Source: Xylocopa sonorina
Lineage: Eukaryota; Arthropoda; Insecta; Hymenoptera; Apidae
Assembly (NCBI RefSeq): GCF_050948175.1
Contig: NC_135201.1
Span: forward strand, 3,782,001 to 3,846,000
Direction: 5' to 3'
Length of the DNA: 64,000 nucleotides
This document shows, piece after piece, positions 1 to 11,790 of this stretch. Each line of letters begins with the position of its first letter. The first letter of the stretch is position 1. A program made the translations under genes and the position numbers. Under the pieces are notes generated by a model that saw only the letters and a program-made list of their open reading frames with translations, made no database searches and was not told where the DNA came from.

Positions 1-155
1 GAAAATCGACAGTTGGACTGTCAATGGATTAGTTATCAGTGGAAATTTCTTTTCCTTATTCCGTTCACCATATAAAAGATATATGTATATATACATAAAG
101 ATATATCTTTATATAAATGAACATAAAAAAACCAGTATATTGCATTTGGTTGCAG

Positions 156-3100
156 ATGAACCGATTCTGCCTCAAAGTCTGCCACCAGGTGTTACGCAAA
201 AGGACGTTGACCTGTTTAAAGAGGCCCGGGACAGGGCAGCTCGGTTAACCGCTGTAAGTGGTGACGGGGAGGAGGTTGTCGTATCTGTTAGTCCAGGCAA
301 TAGTGCAGGCAACGGTGTCAGAAATCCCGCGGCCATCGTCTTTGGCCGCTACGAAGTGGAGACGTGGTATTCCAGTCCGTTTCCCCAGGAGTACGCAAGA
401 TTACCAAAATTATTCTTTTGTGAATTCTGTTTGAAGTACACAAAGAGTCGAGCTGTACTTGACAGGCATATGGACAAATGCCAGTGGAGGCATCCACCGG
501 CTACTGAAATCTATAGGTGTAACGGACTGTCCGTATTCGAGGTATGTCGCTTAAACAAATCAACCCACATTTACATTCCAATCTGATACGTACAGGTATT
601 GGAAGTGGTTTGTTGGGAAACGTAAAAAATGAACATGTCGATTCTTATGTTTCAGATTGACGGTAATGTGAACAAGATCTATTGTCAAAATTTGTGTTTG
701 TTAGCGAAATTGTTCTTGGATCACAAGACGCTGTATTACGACGTGGAACCTTTTTTATTTTACGCGGTGACGAAGAATGACAAGTACGGTTGTCATTTGG
801 TTGGTTACTTTAGCAAAGAGAAGCATTGCCCTGCGCAGAGATACAACGTGTCTTGTATCATGACTTTACCCCAATATCAGAGGCAAGGATTCGGTAGATT
901 CCTGATCGAGTTCAGTTACCTTTTGTCCAAGGTGGAAGGCATTCCTGGTACACCAGAGAAGCCTCTTTCCGATTTAGGCCGAGTATCGTATCACTCGTTC
1001 TGGAAAAGTGTTGTACTCGAGTACCTTGACGCTCATAGAGATTCCACGGAAATCGAGCTGGGCGATATAACGAAGGAAACTGGTGTGTCAGCGCACGATA
1101 TAGCAACTGCGATGCAATTGCTAGGATTTATCAGGTCGGTTCATCTACCCGGAGAGGGAAATTCCAAGGTGGCTGTGGTAGTCGATTGGAGTAAAGTGGA
1201 CGCTCATATGGCGAAAATACGAAAGAGTTCGCGCATCAAATTAGATCCAGATTGTCTTAGATGGATACCGTTACTCACGCAAATACCCAATCCATATCAA
1301 AGTCCAGAAGAAAGCGGCGATACTAGCTCTGAATCTTCTCCTATAATGGAACCGAAGCATGTACCCACAATTGTGGAAAAAATTCAAAAGGTTAAGATTA
1401 AAAAGAAACCGAGAGGCAGGAGGTTGGGACAAAGGAGGTCGTCGCCATTGAAGCAGAAAGCTGTACAAAAATCTTCCTTGCAAAAGGAGTCTGTTCCCCT
1501 GCAAAAGGAAGCGAAAGAGGCAAAAGAGTCTAAAGAGACGAAAGGGACGAAAGAAACGAAGGAAACGAAGTTAATGAAAGAAGTGAAGGAAATTAGAGAA
1601 TCGAAAGAGTTCGAGAAAGAGAGTCGAAATGTTGCGATGGCAGAAAATGCTAAAGAATCGATGGAAGTGGAATTGAAAAACGTTACGACAACGCCGAGAA
1701 ATTCTCGAGCATTGGCTGCATCAAAAAACGCGAGCTTATCGAATTCAACGAAAACAACCTCCATGTCAACAGTAATATGTACAACGATGACGACAACGAC
1801 AACGACAACGCCGATGGTGGTGACGACGACATCGACAACGCCAGCTACGACGACGATGTCGAGACGAAGGATCAGAATACAGAAAACTCCAAATGGTGAA
1901 CCGGTAATGATCACGCCTTTACGAAAACGAAAACATTCCGAAAAGACTGAAGCCGAAGAGAAGGAGGAAAAGTCCGAGGTTAGTTCTAGGAAGAGAACTC
2001 GCGAATCCTTGCGAGAGAAGGAAAAAGATAAAGAACGTGAAAAGGAAAAAGAAAAGCCGAAAGAACGCGAGAGAACAAGGGACAGGGATTCTTCCTCCAA
2101 GGGTAAGGATAATATGGCTGAGGTGGACAAGTCATCTTCTAAACTGGAATCTACTCTGTCGTCAGTAGTACAAAAACCCGCGAAGAAACAATGTAAGGTG
2201 GACGATATTTTGTTGAAGGTAACTAGTCGGCAGACCAAGTACTTACAAACGAAACAAGCGAAAGAGAAGAAAAATGCCGAGCAAAATCAGTGCAACGGTA
2301 AAGAAGAGACGAAGGATGTTAAAACCTCACCAGTATCGAGGAGGGGAAGAGCGAAAGTCGAAAAGGAAGCATTGAAAATGCCACAACTGAAACCGGAAAC
2401 TTTAGCAAAAGATCAAGCGAAAAGTCCTGTGATACTTCCACCATCTTTATCCCCGTCACCATGCTCTGAGAAGATTGGTTCTCCTGTAACTAACAAACGA
2501 CAGTCGTCACCTATTTTGGAACAGCCACTAGCCCCTGACGAGAAAGAGAATAATAACGTGACAGAAACAATTAAGAGCAGCGACAATGTGGAACCTACTG
2601 GAAATGGCAATAGCGACGGTGACGAACACGGCAATGGTGATGGCACCGATGGTAACGGTAGTTGTAGTGGCATTGTCGATGGTAGCCGTGAATCAACCGC
2701 TCTTCCAGAAGCAGAAGTGACGACATCTGCTAGCCCAGGAGAATACGAGGGAGGGGACGAGGACGAGGGTGAAGATGAAACACCAACACCGATACCAAAA
2801 TCCGTTACACAGTATTCGAGCGCTGTAAAAAGTGATTCAAACGAGCGAACTGAGAAGACGGAAAATGATACGTTAGAGAAGAAGCTTGAAGATATTGACA
2901 CATCCTTCCAACAAAGACCGAAACCAGAATCAGAGTCACGGGTTACGATTGAAGAGATAGAGCAGACGGGAACGGAAGAGGATGATGAGCAAGAGAAGGA
3001 TGTGCAGGAAGAGGAAGAGGCAGAGAATAAGGTTACGAAGGGAGAGTGCGACAAAGATTCAGATGTAGAAAAAACCATTTGTAGCCCAGAAACGTCTAAA

Positions 3101-5332
3101 TTGGTACCTGAATTAACTTCGTGTAAAGAAGAAGAAGTTGACAAATTGAAAGCTGTGACTCAGGATGTAGATGGTTGTAAGGAAATTGATGGAATATCTG
3201 AAAGGTTACTGTTAAAGAGTTCGAAGGAGGAGCCTACGAGGCCAAAGGTGGAAGCCTCTCCTATTACGCCAACGGAAAAGAAAGAATCACCTTCTGTAAT
3301 TTCAAATATGGCATCGCCTGATACAAAACCGCTCACCCCGCAAGAAAAAGTAGTGCCTATTATAGAGCAACCAGAAACTACGATCCATCTTCAAATTCAT
3401 TCTGAAGAACTGAAACAAAATTCACCGGAAAGTGGTAAAACAACGCCTCATTTGGACAATCCTGGTTCGGTGAAGCGAACACCCCCTTCACAACCAGATT
3501 TGCCATCTATGGGAGTTTACACACCGGATTCTACCACGAATTCGGTACATTCCTTGCATTACGGTCAATGCGATTTGGACATCAATAATTTGGGGCTAGA
3601 ATCTCCAACATCAATCGCTAGCGATCTCGCATCACAAAATAGTGTCGAAAGACCACCTAGTGCGTTGCCATCGATGCCTTCTTCCGTCACCGTTCCAATC
3701 TCAGTATCCATGCAAATAACACCGCCAGTTACATCATCCGTCGCTGTAAATATATCGCCGCAAGTGCAGTATGCGGATTGTTCGATACCTCAACATACTC
3801 CATCGACGCACGTTAACATCCATCCGATGCATCAACCGCATACACCTCAGCCTCTTCAACAGCCAAGGACACCACAATCACATACCCCTCAAAGTCTACA
3901 AACGCAAAGCCCCCAACCTCTTCCGCAGAGTCACACGCCGCAACCGTTACCGCAGTCTCATACGCCGCAGCCTCTTTCTCAATCTCATACACCGCAAAGT
4001 ATCCCGACACAAAGTCCACAACCAATGCCGCAAAGTCATACACCGCAGCCCTTACCACCGTCTCATACGCCGCAACCGATGCAGTTGTCTCTGGCTCAGC
4101 AGAATCCTAGTATGGCTCACAGTCAATCTCAACAACAGCCTCAAGCGCAGCAGCAGTCTCAACAGCAATCTGCGCATCAACAGCAGCAGCAACAGCAGCA
4201 ACCGCAAGCACAGTCTCATAGTAACAAAAGGGCTAGTGGTTCTCAAACAACTCATAGATCCAGATCGGCACAACAAAGCAGCAGATCGCATAGAACGACG
4301 CCTCCCACGTCTCACGCCCAAGCTTCGTCTCAACATACAACATCACATACGAGTCACACAACTGCTCATACGACGCATACAACAGTGGCGCATTCGACAC
4401 ACGTACCACCGCAGTATCAGCAGACCTCGGCAATGAGCGTGCCGCCTGTACCGCATCCGCATTCTCACACGCATGCTGCACACTCGCACAATATGACTGT
4501 TATTTCACAAGGGAATTACATGGCAGTTGCCTCGCAGACTTTTCCAACGCAAAACACCTATGTGATACAACATCGAAGCAACAGATCCGGTGCACCTACG
4601 TCGTGCACCACGGCGACAAATTTTTACATTCAGGCGAGCGCAATGCCGCCGCACTCGCACACACCTGCGCCTCCTTTGTCGGCCTCTGGGAATCATCAGA
4701 CTACAAACTCGTGCAGTCTAGCGAAATTACAACAATTGACCAATGGTCTAGAGATGATACCTCCTACTCCACCACCGGCCATGAATTTAACACCACCGCC
4801 TCCTATACCACACACTATGACGCCACCGCAAACGTCGAGGCAATTGCCAACACCGCCTCAGGTACCTCTAGGCTATGCGAAAAATTACTATAACGTCAAT
4901 ACAGTTCCACCTGCTACGCCCGGACCTCCCAGCAGATCTACCTCGAGGTCATCGGCAAATGCAAACATGGCGTCTTTAACCCAACCATATCCAAGCGAGA
5001 GCCTGTATCGACAAACTCTTGACCCTGGAAGCACCTGCCCCCAAATGCAGAGCGCTGCCAGCAGGGTTAGTCCTAACGTGGCATTGAATACGAATCTCAT
5101 GGCACAGTATGGTTACAGGGTGGCACAACCTACCAGCGGCTACATGAACCAAGCGCAACTAGGTGGTTTCATGAACCAAGCCAGCCAGTTGCCCGTCAGC
5201 GTCGTTAATGTACCTGCACCGTACCCGCAGGATCCTCATCAACAGAATCCAGCAACGGTGTATACACCGTATCATAGTTATATAAATGGAGGCCTCATGC
5301 AACCTTTAAATAGTTCGATGAGGCCGCGTTAA
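156..5332 (+). CDS. enok: KAT6-type MYST histone acetyltransferase, 3' two exons
   Basis: Nuclear lysine acetyltransferase of the MOZ/MORF (KAT6A/B, Drosophila enoki mushroom) family, expected to acetylate histone H3 in a BRPF-containing complex. The 5' part, with PHD fingers, lies before the window. Two exons are visible: 156-541 and 656-5332, joined in phase 0 across a 114-bp intron (donor GTATGT, acceptor TTTCAG). Exon one carries the MYST C2HC finger (CEFC near 421, then H and C at 471-481) and ends in the motif SVFE. Exon two resumes with IDGNVNKIYCQNLCLLAKLF, then the acetyl-CoA loop QRQGFGRFLIEF near 880-915. After the domain (to about 1290) come basic and K/E-rich stretches, an acidic region near 2750-3060, then Pro/Gln/Ser/His-rich sequence with SHTPQ repeats (3830-4090) to the stop at 5330-5332. 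At least 1686 residues lie in the window. The long low-complexity tail is usual for KAT6. Identification is very firm. Confidence 0.96.
3826..4095 (+). repeat. Degenerate coding repeat, SHTPQ-type units in the KAT6 tail
   Basis: Within the last KAT6 exon, codons for Thr-Pro-Gln flanked by Ser-His or Pro-Leu recur about every 24 to 36 bases, giving a dozen or so TPQ motifs. A run of CAG/CAA codons (about 4110-4205) follows. The repeats stay in frame, so they expand the disordered tail without breaking it. They are likely variable in length between individuals or species (inference). Confidence 0.85.
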
Positions 5333-6146
5333 CCCCACACACACCTAAACGCACATTCTTTTACCTACAGTAACGTATGATGCCCCAAAATTAGTGAGGG
5401 GGTTCTACATACATGGTTCATCGACTAGCTATGATCGCTTCGTCTTGGACAAGTTAATGCTCTTTTCGATGCGAACTCTGGCAGTGTTAAAAAATAGTTG
5501 CTACCCGTGGAGCCGTTTTCTATATTCTCTTGCATTCGCTTCCACGTGTATCCTACAAAGGATATAGATGGATTTCATAATTTCTCTTTTACAAGCCTCT
5601 ACGTATTATTTGTAATTAATTTTACGTTTGGTTGACTTCTATGCATATATACCCCCATTATTTTTGACATCTATCCCACACCTGCACTCGTTCATTTATC
5701 TAGGCGCATACGTTTTCTCCCTCCATCTATTTTTCTTTTCACTCATTTATATATTCATCTGCCTGTTCTTGGATCAGTATTCACCACCTATTCAACCTAT
5801 CTATCTCTCTATAAAAAGGGTTGTTACGTATTGCATATAGTCGCATTGTTTTTTTGAAAAGCTGTAAGAAGTTGTAGATCTAAAGTTAACGAAAATCAAG
5901 AATGTAATAGAAGCGCTTGCATCGCAAGAATCGAAGAGATCGTATTAAATGGATTTTTAACTTGTTGAATGCATAAATTGATGAATCCGAGTATGAATAT
6001 GCTAAATTTGTGTGTGTGTTTGTGTATTTGCGTGCGTGTCCGTATGTGTGCATGTGTGCGTGCGTGGCTGTGTGTGTGCGTGCGTATGTTCATGGGAAAA
6101 GGGACAGAGAGCACAGGCATACGTATGAAATACAATCATAATATCG

Positions 6147-6152
6147 AATAAA
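6147..6152 (+). terminator. Candidate poly(A) signal for KAT6 (AATAAA)
   Basis: Canonical AATAAA about 815 bases after the KAT6 stop codon. A second canonical signal at 7613-7618 lies just past the antisense signal of the neighbouring minus-strand gene, so a longer isoform would overlap that gene's end. Confidence 0.45.
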
Positions 6153-6877
6153 TTAACTACGAAACTTGGATTCGTAATTTGTGCATTTAAAGCGATTAAC
6201 TAATCTACCTAGAATGTTGATCTGTCGATCGATGGATATATGTATATACATATATATATATATATCTGTATATGAAGTGTGTACGCGCGCGCGCGGGTAT
6301 ATAAGTAGGAAAATATGCATGTGTGTATGTATATGTATGTATGTATGTATATGCACAGCTTGTGGAGTCAATCCACGATCGACGAAATGGACACCTATTT
6401 TTAGTAGAGCATTCCCATTCGAAATTTGCAACGGTGTTACGTTTTGTGTATCACAATATGCTTGTGTGTATATACATATTTATGTACATATACACGCGCA
6501 TATGTATGTACTACACAAACACTTACAAAGAATATTCTGTTTGATATTATCGATTGTTGAACGTTGTTGTTTATACGTTTCCTTCGAGGCACGCTGTACT
6601 TTACTGTATCATAAAATACTTGTATTACTCTATTATAATAATTACAATTGTACTATTGCAAATTAATTATTATGATCGCCAAGTCGTTCATTGTCATTGA
6701 TCGGTATTCGTCGATAAATCAATGTTAACACGGCGCTTTTCGTTAATGACTCCCCATAAGATATTTCTTGTCGCCGTCGTCGTCATTGCCGCCGCTATTG
6801 TCGGCGGTTATGTCGTCGTCATTGTCGTATTTCTTATTAATATTATTACTATTACAGCTAATATTATTATTGTTATT

Positions 6878-6878
6878 A

Positions 6879-6911
<33 letters not shown>

Positions 6912-6999
6912 CATCATCATCACCGCCATTATCATTTTTATTTTTATTAATAATATCATTATTATTACAATTATCATTATTGTTCAATCGTCGTTGTCA

Positions 7000-7051
<52 letters not shown>
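6878..7051. repeat. ATT and ATC triplet microsatellites
   Basis: Two triplet runs about 90 bases apart: mainly ATT from about 6878 to 6910, grading into ATC and ACC, then ATC alone from about 6999 to 7051 (some 17 units). They are in the KAT6 3' UTR or flank. The open frames they generate are artefacts. Confidence 0.9.
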
Positions 7052-7052
<1 letters not shown>

Positions 7053-7576
7053 ACTACATTAGTATAGAATTACGTTTTACTCCACTCCCAATGCCCGTTA
7101 ATTACGTGCAAAAGTACACGAAAAAAACGCGCGCGCATACATACACACCTATTATTCATTCTTTACTCTCTACTGTATATAATGTTTTTATTCTCTACTA
7201 TCGAGCGAGAGGGCACATGCTAGTTTCGAAAAAAAAAGAATTATAACTGCGTAAAAAGCTCTTCCACGGAGCGTCGCGAAAATTACGCTGAAATTATTTT
7301 TTGTATTGAATTACAAGAGGAGGTGAGAAAACTTATTCCTTCGTCCTCTTCATGGGAAATGTAAAATGGTGCTCGTTCGTGTACGTTCAATTGTAATTTC
7401 CCTCTTGTCCACGACGCTTCGAGGAATGATCGCGAACAAATAATATATTTATAGTACGTTACGAATTTAATTTTTCCAGACGAGACTATAAGTGCGAAGG
7501 GCAAAGATTTGCCTAGTTTTTAGCGTAATTCTTGAACGATAAAAAAGGTCATTGATAGTGTAAAAATACATCAATA

Positions 7577-7582
7577 TTTATT
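7577..7582 (-). terminator. Candidate poly(A) signal for protamine-like gene
   Basis: TTTATT on the plus strand reads AATAAA on the minus strand, 196 bases beyond the stop codon of the minus-strand protamine-like gene. It sits 31 bases from a plus-strand AATAAA at 7613-7618, as expected where two genes end toward each other. Confidence 0.5.
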
Positions 7583-7777
7583 GTACATAGAGCTAAAAAA
7601 AAACTACTAACAAATAAAAAGGAATCAAAAATAAAGGCTTCGTGAGGATATTTTGTACGAACAAAAGACTCGTAAGAACTTGCACAGGAAGCGTCTTCGA
7701 TAGATTTGTAGCTGGATGCAATTTACATCCGTTTAACTTCATTTAATCGTTACTCCACAATTTTTCATAAACATCTC

Positions 7778-8355
7778 CTATCGTCTTCTATTAAACAAAA
7801 TATATCGGTTAATGAAGAAATTAAAAAGTAGAGGAATAATATATATTTATAAAAACATGGTATTATGTACCTTGACCTTCGTTTCCGTTTTTGTTCTTCT
7901 CGTCTTTTTTTCTCAGCATTTGCCAGTACTATATACTTCTTTCTTTGTTCCGGGGTCATTCTAGTCCATAACTTCCCAGCTGCTCGTGCAACCACGGTTA
8001 CGTGTGTCTTAGGCTTTTTACTACGTAACCGTAAAAAAAAGATGATAAAAGGATTGGTGGTACGACATTTTACTATATTTTTTCCATTAGCTCCTCTTGA
8101 TTCAGAACCATTCACAATTCTCGTATCCTTTTCAGGCCGAACATCTACGCTACCCAAGGGTAAAAGGAGCCAAATACGCTTTTATGTATTACCTTTCGTA
8201 CTTGAAGATAAATATCATGGTACACAAAAGTCGTTGTAAATTGTATGGCGGACAAACGGGAATAGTGTAAACCGGAAATTGCCTTACCTGTCGTCACGTT
8301 CTCGTTTTCGTTCCTTTTGCGTTTTCTTAGACTGCACGGATCCGATGTTTCCCAT
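7778..8355 (-). CDS. Protamine-like MST-HMG-box protein (sperm chromatin candidate)
   Basis: Three exons on the minus strand: 8355-8288, 8149-7871 and 7787-7778, with donors GTAAGG and GTACAT and acceptors GGTAG and AATAG. Phases match (2 then 2) and give 118 residues. The start is the ATG at 8355 (MGNIGSVQSKK). Residues 53-104 form an HMG-like helical box: TNPFIIFFLRLRSKK, then a VVARAAGKLW helix and MTPEQRKKY. This is the layout of the MST-HMG box of Drosophila protamines (Mst35B type), where a PF-x-x-F start, KAA-x-x-W and a Pro-Glu-x-K-x-x-Y block occur in this order. The C-terminus is almost pure Lys/Arg and the ten-base last exon adds only the final Arg residues. Family knowledge suggests replacement of histones during sperm maturation; testis expression is inferred. 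A generic HMG-box protein is the alternative. It lies tail to tail with KAT6. Confidence 0.72.
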
Positions 8356-8883
8356 CCTCCACGTAGCCCTCGTTACGATCGTTTAGTAAGTTCGTATTGC
8401 GTGCCGCATTACTTGATAATTTTTTACAAGAATTTTTCTCTAAAACTGAAGTGACATTGTCACTGGAAAGCGCATTTTCCTTTGTTTCTCTTTGCTAAAA
8501 CAAATGAGCAAGTACAGATTTAAATTCTTAATTAATTTAGTTGGGTATTGTAAAAAGTGCATAAGGAATGGCGGAGTAAGGAATAGTGAAAAGTACAAAG
8601 AACAATGAACAATACCCAAGTAACAAATTTATACTTTCATCTATCACAAAATATACAAAATATGTACATACACATATTCGTATTTAAATCAGTACAATAT
8701 TGAGTAAACTAATTTTCATAACTTAAACCTTTAATACGAAGGCAAATATAAAATTGCGTAATAAAATCACTACGAATTTGAGAAACGACGTGTAGAGATT
8801 CAATTTCAATTAATTTAATTTAATAATTAAATACTGGATCAGAGATTTTTAATTCGAAATTCTTATTAATTAAATAGTAATTG
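8356..8883. other. Spacer between protamine-like gene and PLA2
   Basis: AT-rich sequence holding the upstream region of the protamine-like gene and the 3' flank of the PLA2 gene. ATTAAA-type signals on the minus strand near 8812-8825 could serve PLA2. I see no further coding exon. Confidence 0.5.
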
Positions 8884-11790
8884 TTACAACTCTCCGCCAG
8901 CTTGGGCAGCTCGTTTAGGTTTCTTATTTTTATTTCGTTTATCCGGACAATAACAAGCCTCCTTTTGGGCGTCCATGTAACTTTTACATCCCAAAGCAGT
9001 CGTTCCGGTAAAAAGCATTTTCGCAGCAGCTTTGCATGTGTTTATTATCGTAGATGTTTGATACCCGTCGCAATATCTGTACAAACATCTCTTAAATTCC
9101 AAGTCACATTTCTCCTTATCCGAATTACACGTGTCGTAGCAGATATCGTGTGCGTCACAACATTTTGTCATTTCCGCAAGTGGTAGGTACTCTTGATTTA
9201 TCTGAAATCATTAAGAAGGATTATTCCTTTCGAACTGATAATGATATTCCATATCGCGAAAATATTTATTTTGTAAAATCCATACTTACTTCAATTCCTA
9301 AAGAACCACATCCGTTACTTTGCGGTGTATGATTCCAATCCGGTTTTGGTGTTGTTCCTGAAATCATAACAAGACATTCATTATACTCTGCAGCAATATT
9401 CTCTTTACTTACGTTCTCTCTTTTCCACGTGTTTTCAAATATTTGAAGTTTCATAAGAAAGAAAAATTTCTTACCTTTTAAATCAAAGTTATAATTCTCT
9501 GTATGTTTTGTAATGCTTTAGAAATGATCTAATTTATTTATCTTCTGATTCACGGGTTTAATTAATATGTAATGTAATTTTTTTGATACATTGAAAACAT
9601 TAATTTATACATACTAATATAACAATTGTGGTATCTTTTGTAAGACAAATTCGTTTATACAGAATGATTCATTACTCGCGTGAGAAATTTTTACAGCTGA
9701 TACTACACTTCAAAAACAACAAAAGAGTTCATATAAACCTAGGTCCGATTTGCAAAAATAGCAGAGGAAATTGAGATTTTTGTTTTTTTCAGAGAAACAG
9801 CAGTCCCACTTATATTTTGATTGTATCTTCCAAACTATAAGTCCTACAAGAAAATGACAAACAATATTGAAAAGAGCAATAAATTTACTATTATAATAGC
9901 CACTTTCTGCGGAATTATGGACTTCCCAGTTCCAGCTTTGTGCTGTTCCGTTCTAGCATGCAGGCCTACAAAAAGTTGCATTAAAGACTCCACTCCTCAT
10001 CCTTGTACAGCTTTAAGGAAAATTCTCTACTATTTTTGCAAGTAGGATCTAAGTTTATGTGAACTTTTGTGTTGCTTTTCAGGTGTAGTATCAGATGTGG
10101 TATAAAAATTTCTCACTCCAGTAATGAATCACCCTGTATATTACACATCTATTGCCTTCCTGACTTCGTTTCTGTCTCTCTTTCCTTCTCTCTGCTGCTC
10201 TTTCTCATCTTAATTACAAAATTTTAAAGTAATACTGATTAAATGAAGAAATTGCTTAATTTTCATTGAATAGAAAAAGTAAGATAAATTATATCTCCCG
10301 CTTTAGAGGTAAGAGAGAGAAAGATATATAAGAGAGCTATAAGAAAGAGTGAGACAGATAAAGCCAACATTACTCTAGAACCCCTGGCACCATCTCTGTG
10401 AAAAGTGCTCAAACTGGTCGCACATAATTATCGACAGCGAAGTAAACTACTGAAGAACTACTAGCGCCATCTGTTGGAGAAGCGCTGAAACTAGTCGGGC
10501 ATTAGTTTCACTACTTTCGCAGAGATGGTGCTAGTAGTTCTTAAGCAGTTTACTTCGCTGTCGATAATTAGTTTGAGCACTTTTCATAGAGATGGCGCCA
10601 GGGGTTCCAGAATAAGGTCGGCGTTATCTATCTCACCCTTTCTTATATCATCTTTCTCTTTATTACCTCTAAAGCGGGTGATATAATTTATCTTACTTTT
10701 TCTATTCAATGAAAATTAAGCGATTTCTTCATTTAATTAGTATTACTTCAATATTCTGTAATTAAGATGAAAGAGAGAGAGAGAGAGAGAGAGAAGCAGA
10801 GAAAAGGAAAGAGAAGCGAAACAAAGTTTAGGAGGCAATAGATGTGTAATATACAGAGTGATTCATTACTCGTATGAAAAATTTTTACAGCTAATACTAC
10901 ACTTGAAAAGCAACAAAAAAGTTCACATAAACCTAGGTCCGATTTGCAAAAATGGCATAGAATTTTCCTTGGAGCTATACAGGTGTGAGGAGTGGAATCT
11001 TTGGTGTCGCTTCTTGTAGCATGCATACTGAAGCGAAACAGCAGGATACTGAAACTGGGAAGTCCATAAGTCCAAAGAAAGTGACTATGATAATAGCAAA
11101 TTTATTGCTCTTTCCAATATTGATTTTTATTTTCTTGTAGGACTTACGGTTTGGAAAATGCAATCAATAATATGAGTGAAGCTGCTGTTTCTCTGAAACA
11201 AACAAAAATCCCAATTTTCTTTCCAATTTTTACAAATTGGACCTAGGTTTATATAAACTTTATTGTAGCTTCTGAAGTGTAGTATCAGCTGTAAAAATTT
11301 CTCACATGAGTAGTGAATCATCCTGTATATTGCGTGAAGTATATAATACACAAAGTTAGATGTAAGATAAATAAGATATATATATATATATATATATCGT
11401 ATTGGGATATCATACTAAAGTAAGCCAAACGTAAATATAGATATGATTGTTAGCTGTTATCTGAATTTCATATCATTGAAATCATGTTTACGTAGATAAG
11501 TAGAATGCAAAGTTCGGAAATATAATGGAGGATTATTGGTAGGTTATACACGTACCTCCAGGGCATTCGAAGATGCAATTCTCGTCCACAGCTGCGTCGA
11601 ATACCTCGTGTATGTCTTTAATTTTTCTTGCCACGGTAATTGCATTTTGGAATACATCATGAAAAACGGATTCCGCTACTAGTACCGCGTCCTTTAAATT
11701 CGATAATAAACCAGCTCCGTAGCCTGACCACGCGTATGCCAGAAACGTTAGAATGTAAATCAATATCTTTCGGTATTGAGAAAAATCCAT
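8884..11790 (-). CDS. Group XII-like secreted phospholipase A2
   Basis: Three minus-strand exons, 11790-11556, 9357-9290 and 9201-8884, join in frame (phase 1, then 0) to 206 residues. The start is the ATG at 11790; upstream in-frame sequence uses only TTG. It opens with a hydrophobic signal peptide (about residues 8-25). A helical region and ENCIFECPGG follow, then SNGCGSLGIE, and the catalytic His-Asp in CCDAHDICYDTC (His119, Asp120). Cys spacing after the active site (CDLEFKRCLYRYC, GCKSY, ACYC) matches the group XII secreted PLA2 family rather than group III bee-venom PLA2. The protein ends in a Lys-rich tail. Group XII enzymes hydrolyse phospholipids weakly, and some members are catalytically altered. 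Here the His-Asp pair is kept, so activity is plausible but unproven. The 2.2-kb first intron hosts a giant palindrome (see 9656-11329). Confidence 0.9.
9656..10140 (+). mobile_element. MITE-like element, copy 1
   Basis: About 485 bp bounded by TATACAG...CTGTATA ends. The first and last 110 bp or so are imperfect reverse complements, including AAATTTTTACAGC-type and GATACTACAC blocks. No coding capacity is credible. TA at each edge is compatible with a TA target duplication, though the exact boundary is uncertain. Confidence 0.75.
10300..10690. mobile_element. Palindromic core element, copy 1
   Basis: This self-complementary segment has two arms that pair from CCGCTTTAGAGGTA (near 10299) to TACCTCTAAAGCGG (near 10663). 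It contains the block CCCCTGGCACCATCTCTG, GCGCCATCT at 10464-10472, AGATGGTGC at 10523-10531 and AGATGGCGC at 10590-10598. The same core is found at 18940-19300 without the flanking MITEs, so it is a repeat family in its own right. Confidence 0.8.
10850..11329 (-). mobile_element. MITE-like element, copy 2 (inverted)
   Basis: This is the reverse-oriented partner of the copy at 9656-10140. The internal segment around 10970-11160 is the reverse complement of 9830-10020. The divergence between the copies looks like several percent with small indels, so the duplication is not very recent. Confidence 0.75.

Larger units (their letters stand above)
5333..7576 (+). other. KAT6 3' UTR and flank, simple-sequence rich
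   Basis: No gene is seen here. The stretch holds a TG/CG-rich run near 6005-6085, an AT run near 6237-6262, a short CG run near 6283-6296, an ATT run near 6878-6910 and an ATC run near 6999-7051. Small open frames across these runs are composed of the repeats themselves. An AATAAA at 6147-6152 is the first good poly(A) signal after the KAT6 stop, and further ones lie at 7613-7618 and about 7632. The true 3' end cannot be fixed without transcript data. Confidence 0.6.
9656..11329. mobile_element. 1.67-kb palindromic composite foldback element
   Basis: The left half (9656-10494) is nearly the reverse complement of the right half (10495-11329), centred on ctagtcgggcattag. Both ends read TATACAG-(A/G)-TGATTCATTACT inward. 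Two sub-elements of about 485 bp form the outer parts (9656-10140 and, inverted, 10850-11329). Each has its own terminal inverted repeats of roughly 110 bp, like a miniature inverted-repeat transposon. The middle 0.7 kb is itself a hairpin, and its core recurs at 18940-19300. No transposase frame is present, so it is non-autonomous. It sits wholly within intron 1 of the PLA2 gene. Confidence 0.85.

Noticed and set aside
1384..2238. Minus-strand frame opposite the KAT6 last exon
   Set aside because: Shadow of Lys/Glu- and Thr-rich coding; its composition is Ser/Phe/Val low complexity.
3771..4436. Second plus-strand frame inside KAT6
   Set aside because: An alternative frame through the HTPQ and Gln repeats; the repeats explain the lack of stops.
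8884..11790. Venom (group III) phospholipase A2
   Set aside because: The Cys pattern, N-terminal region and spacing fit group XII and not the venom enzyme.
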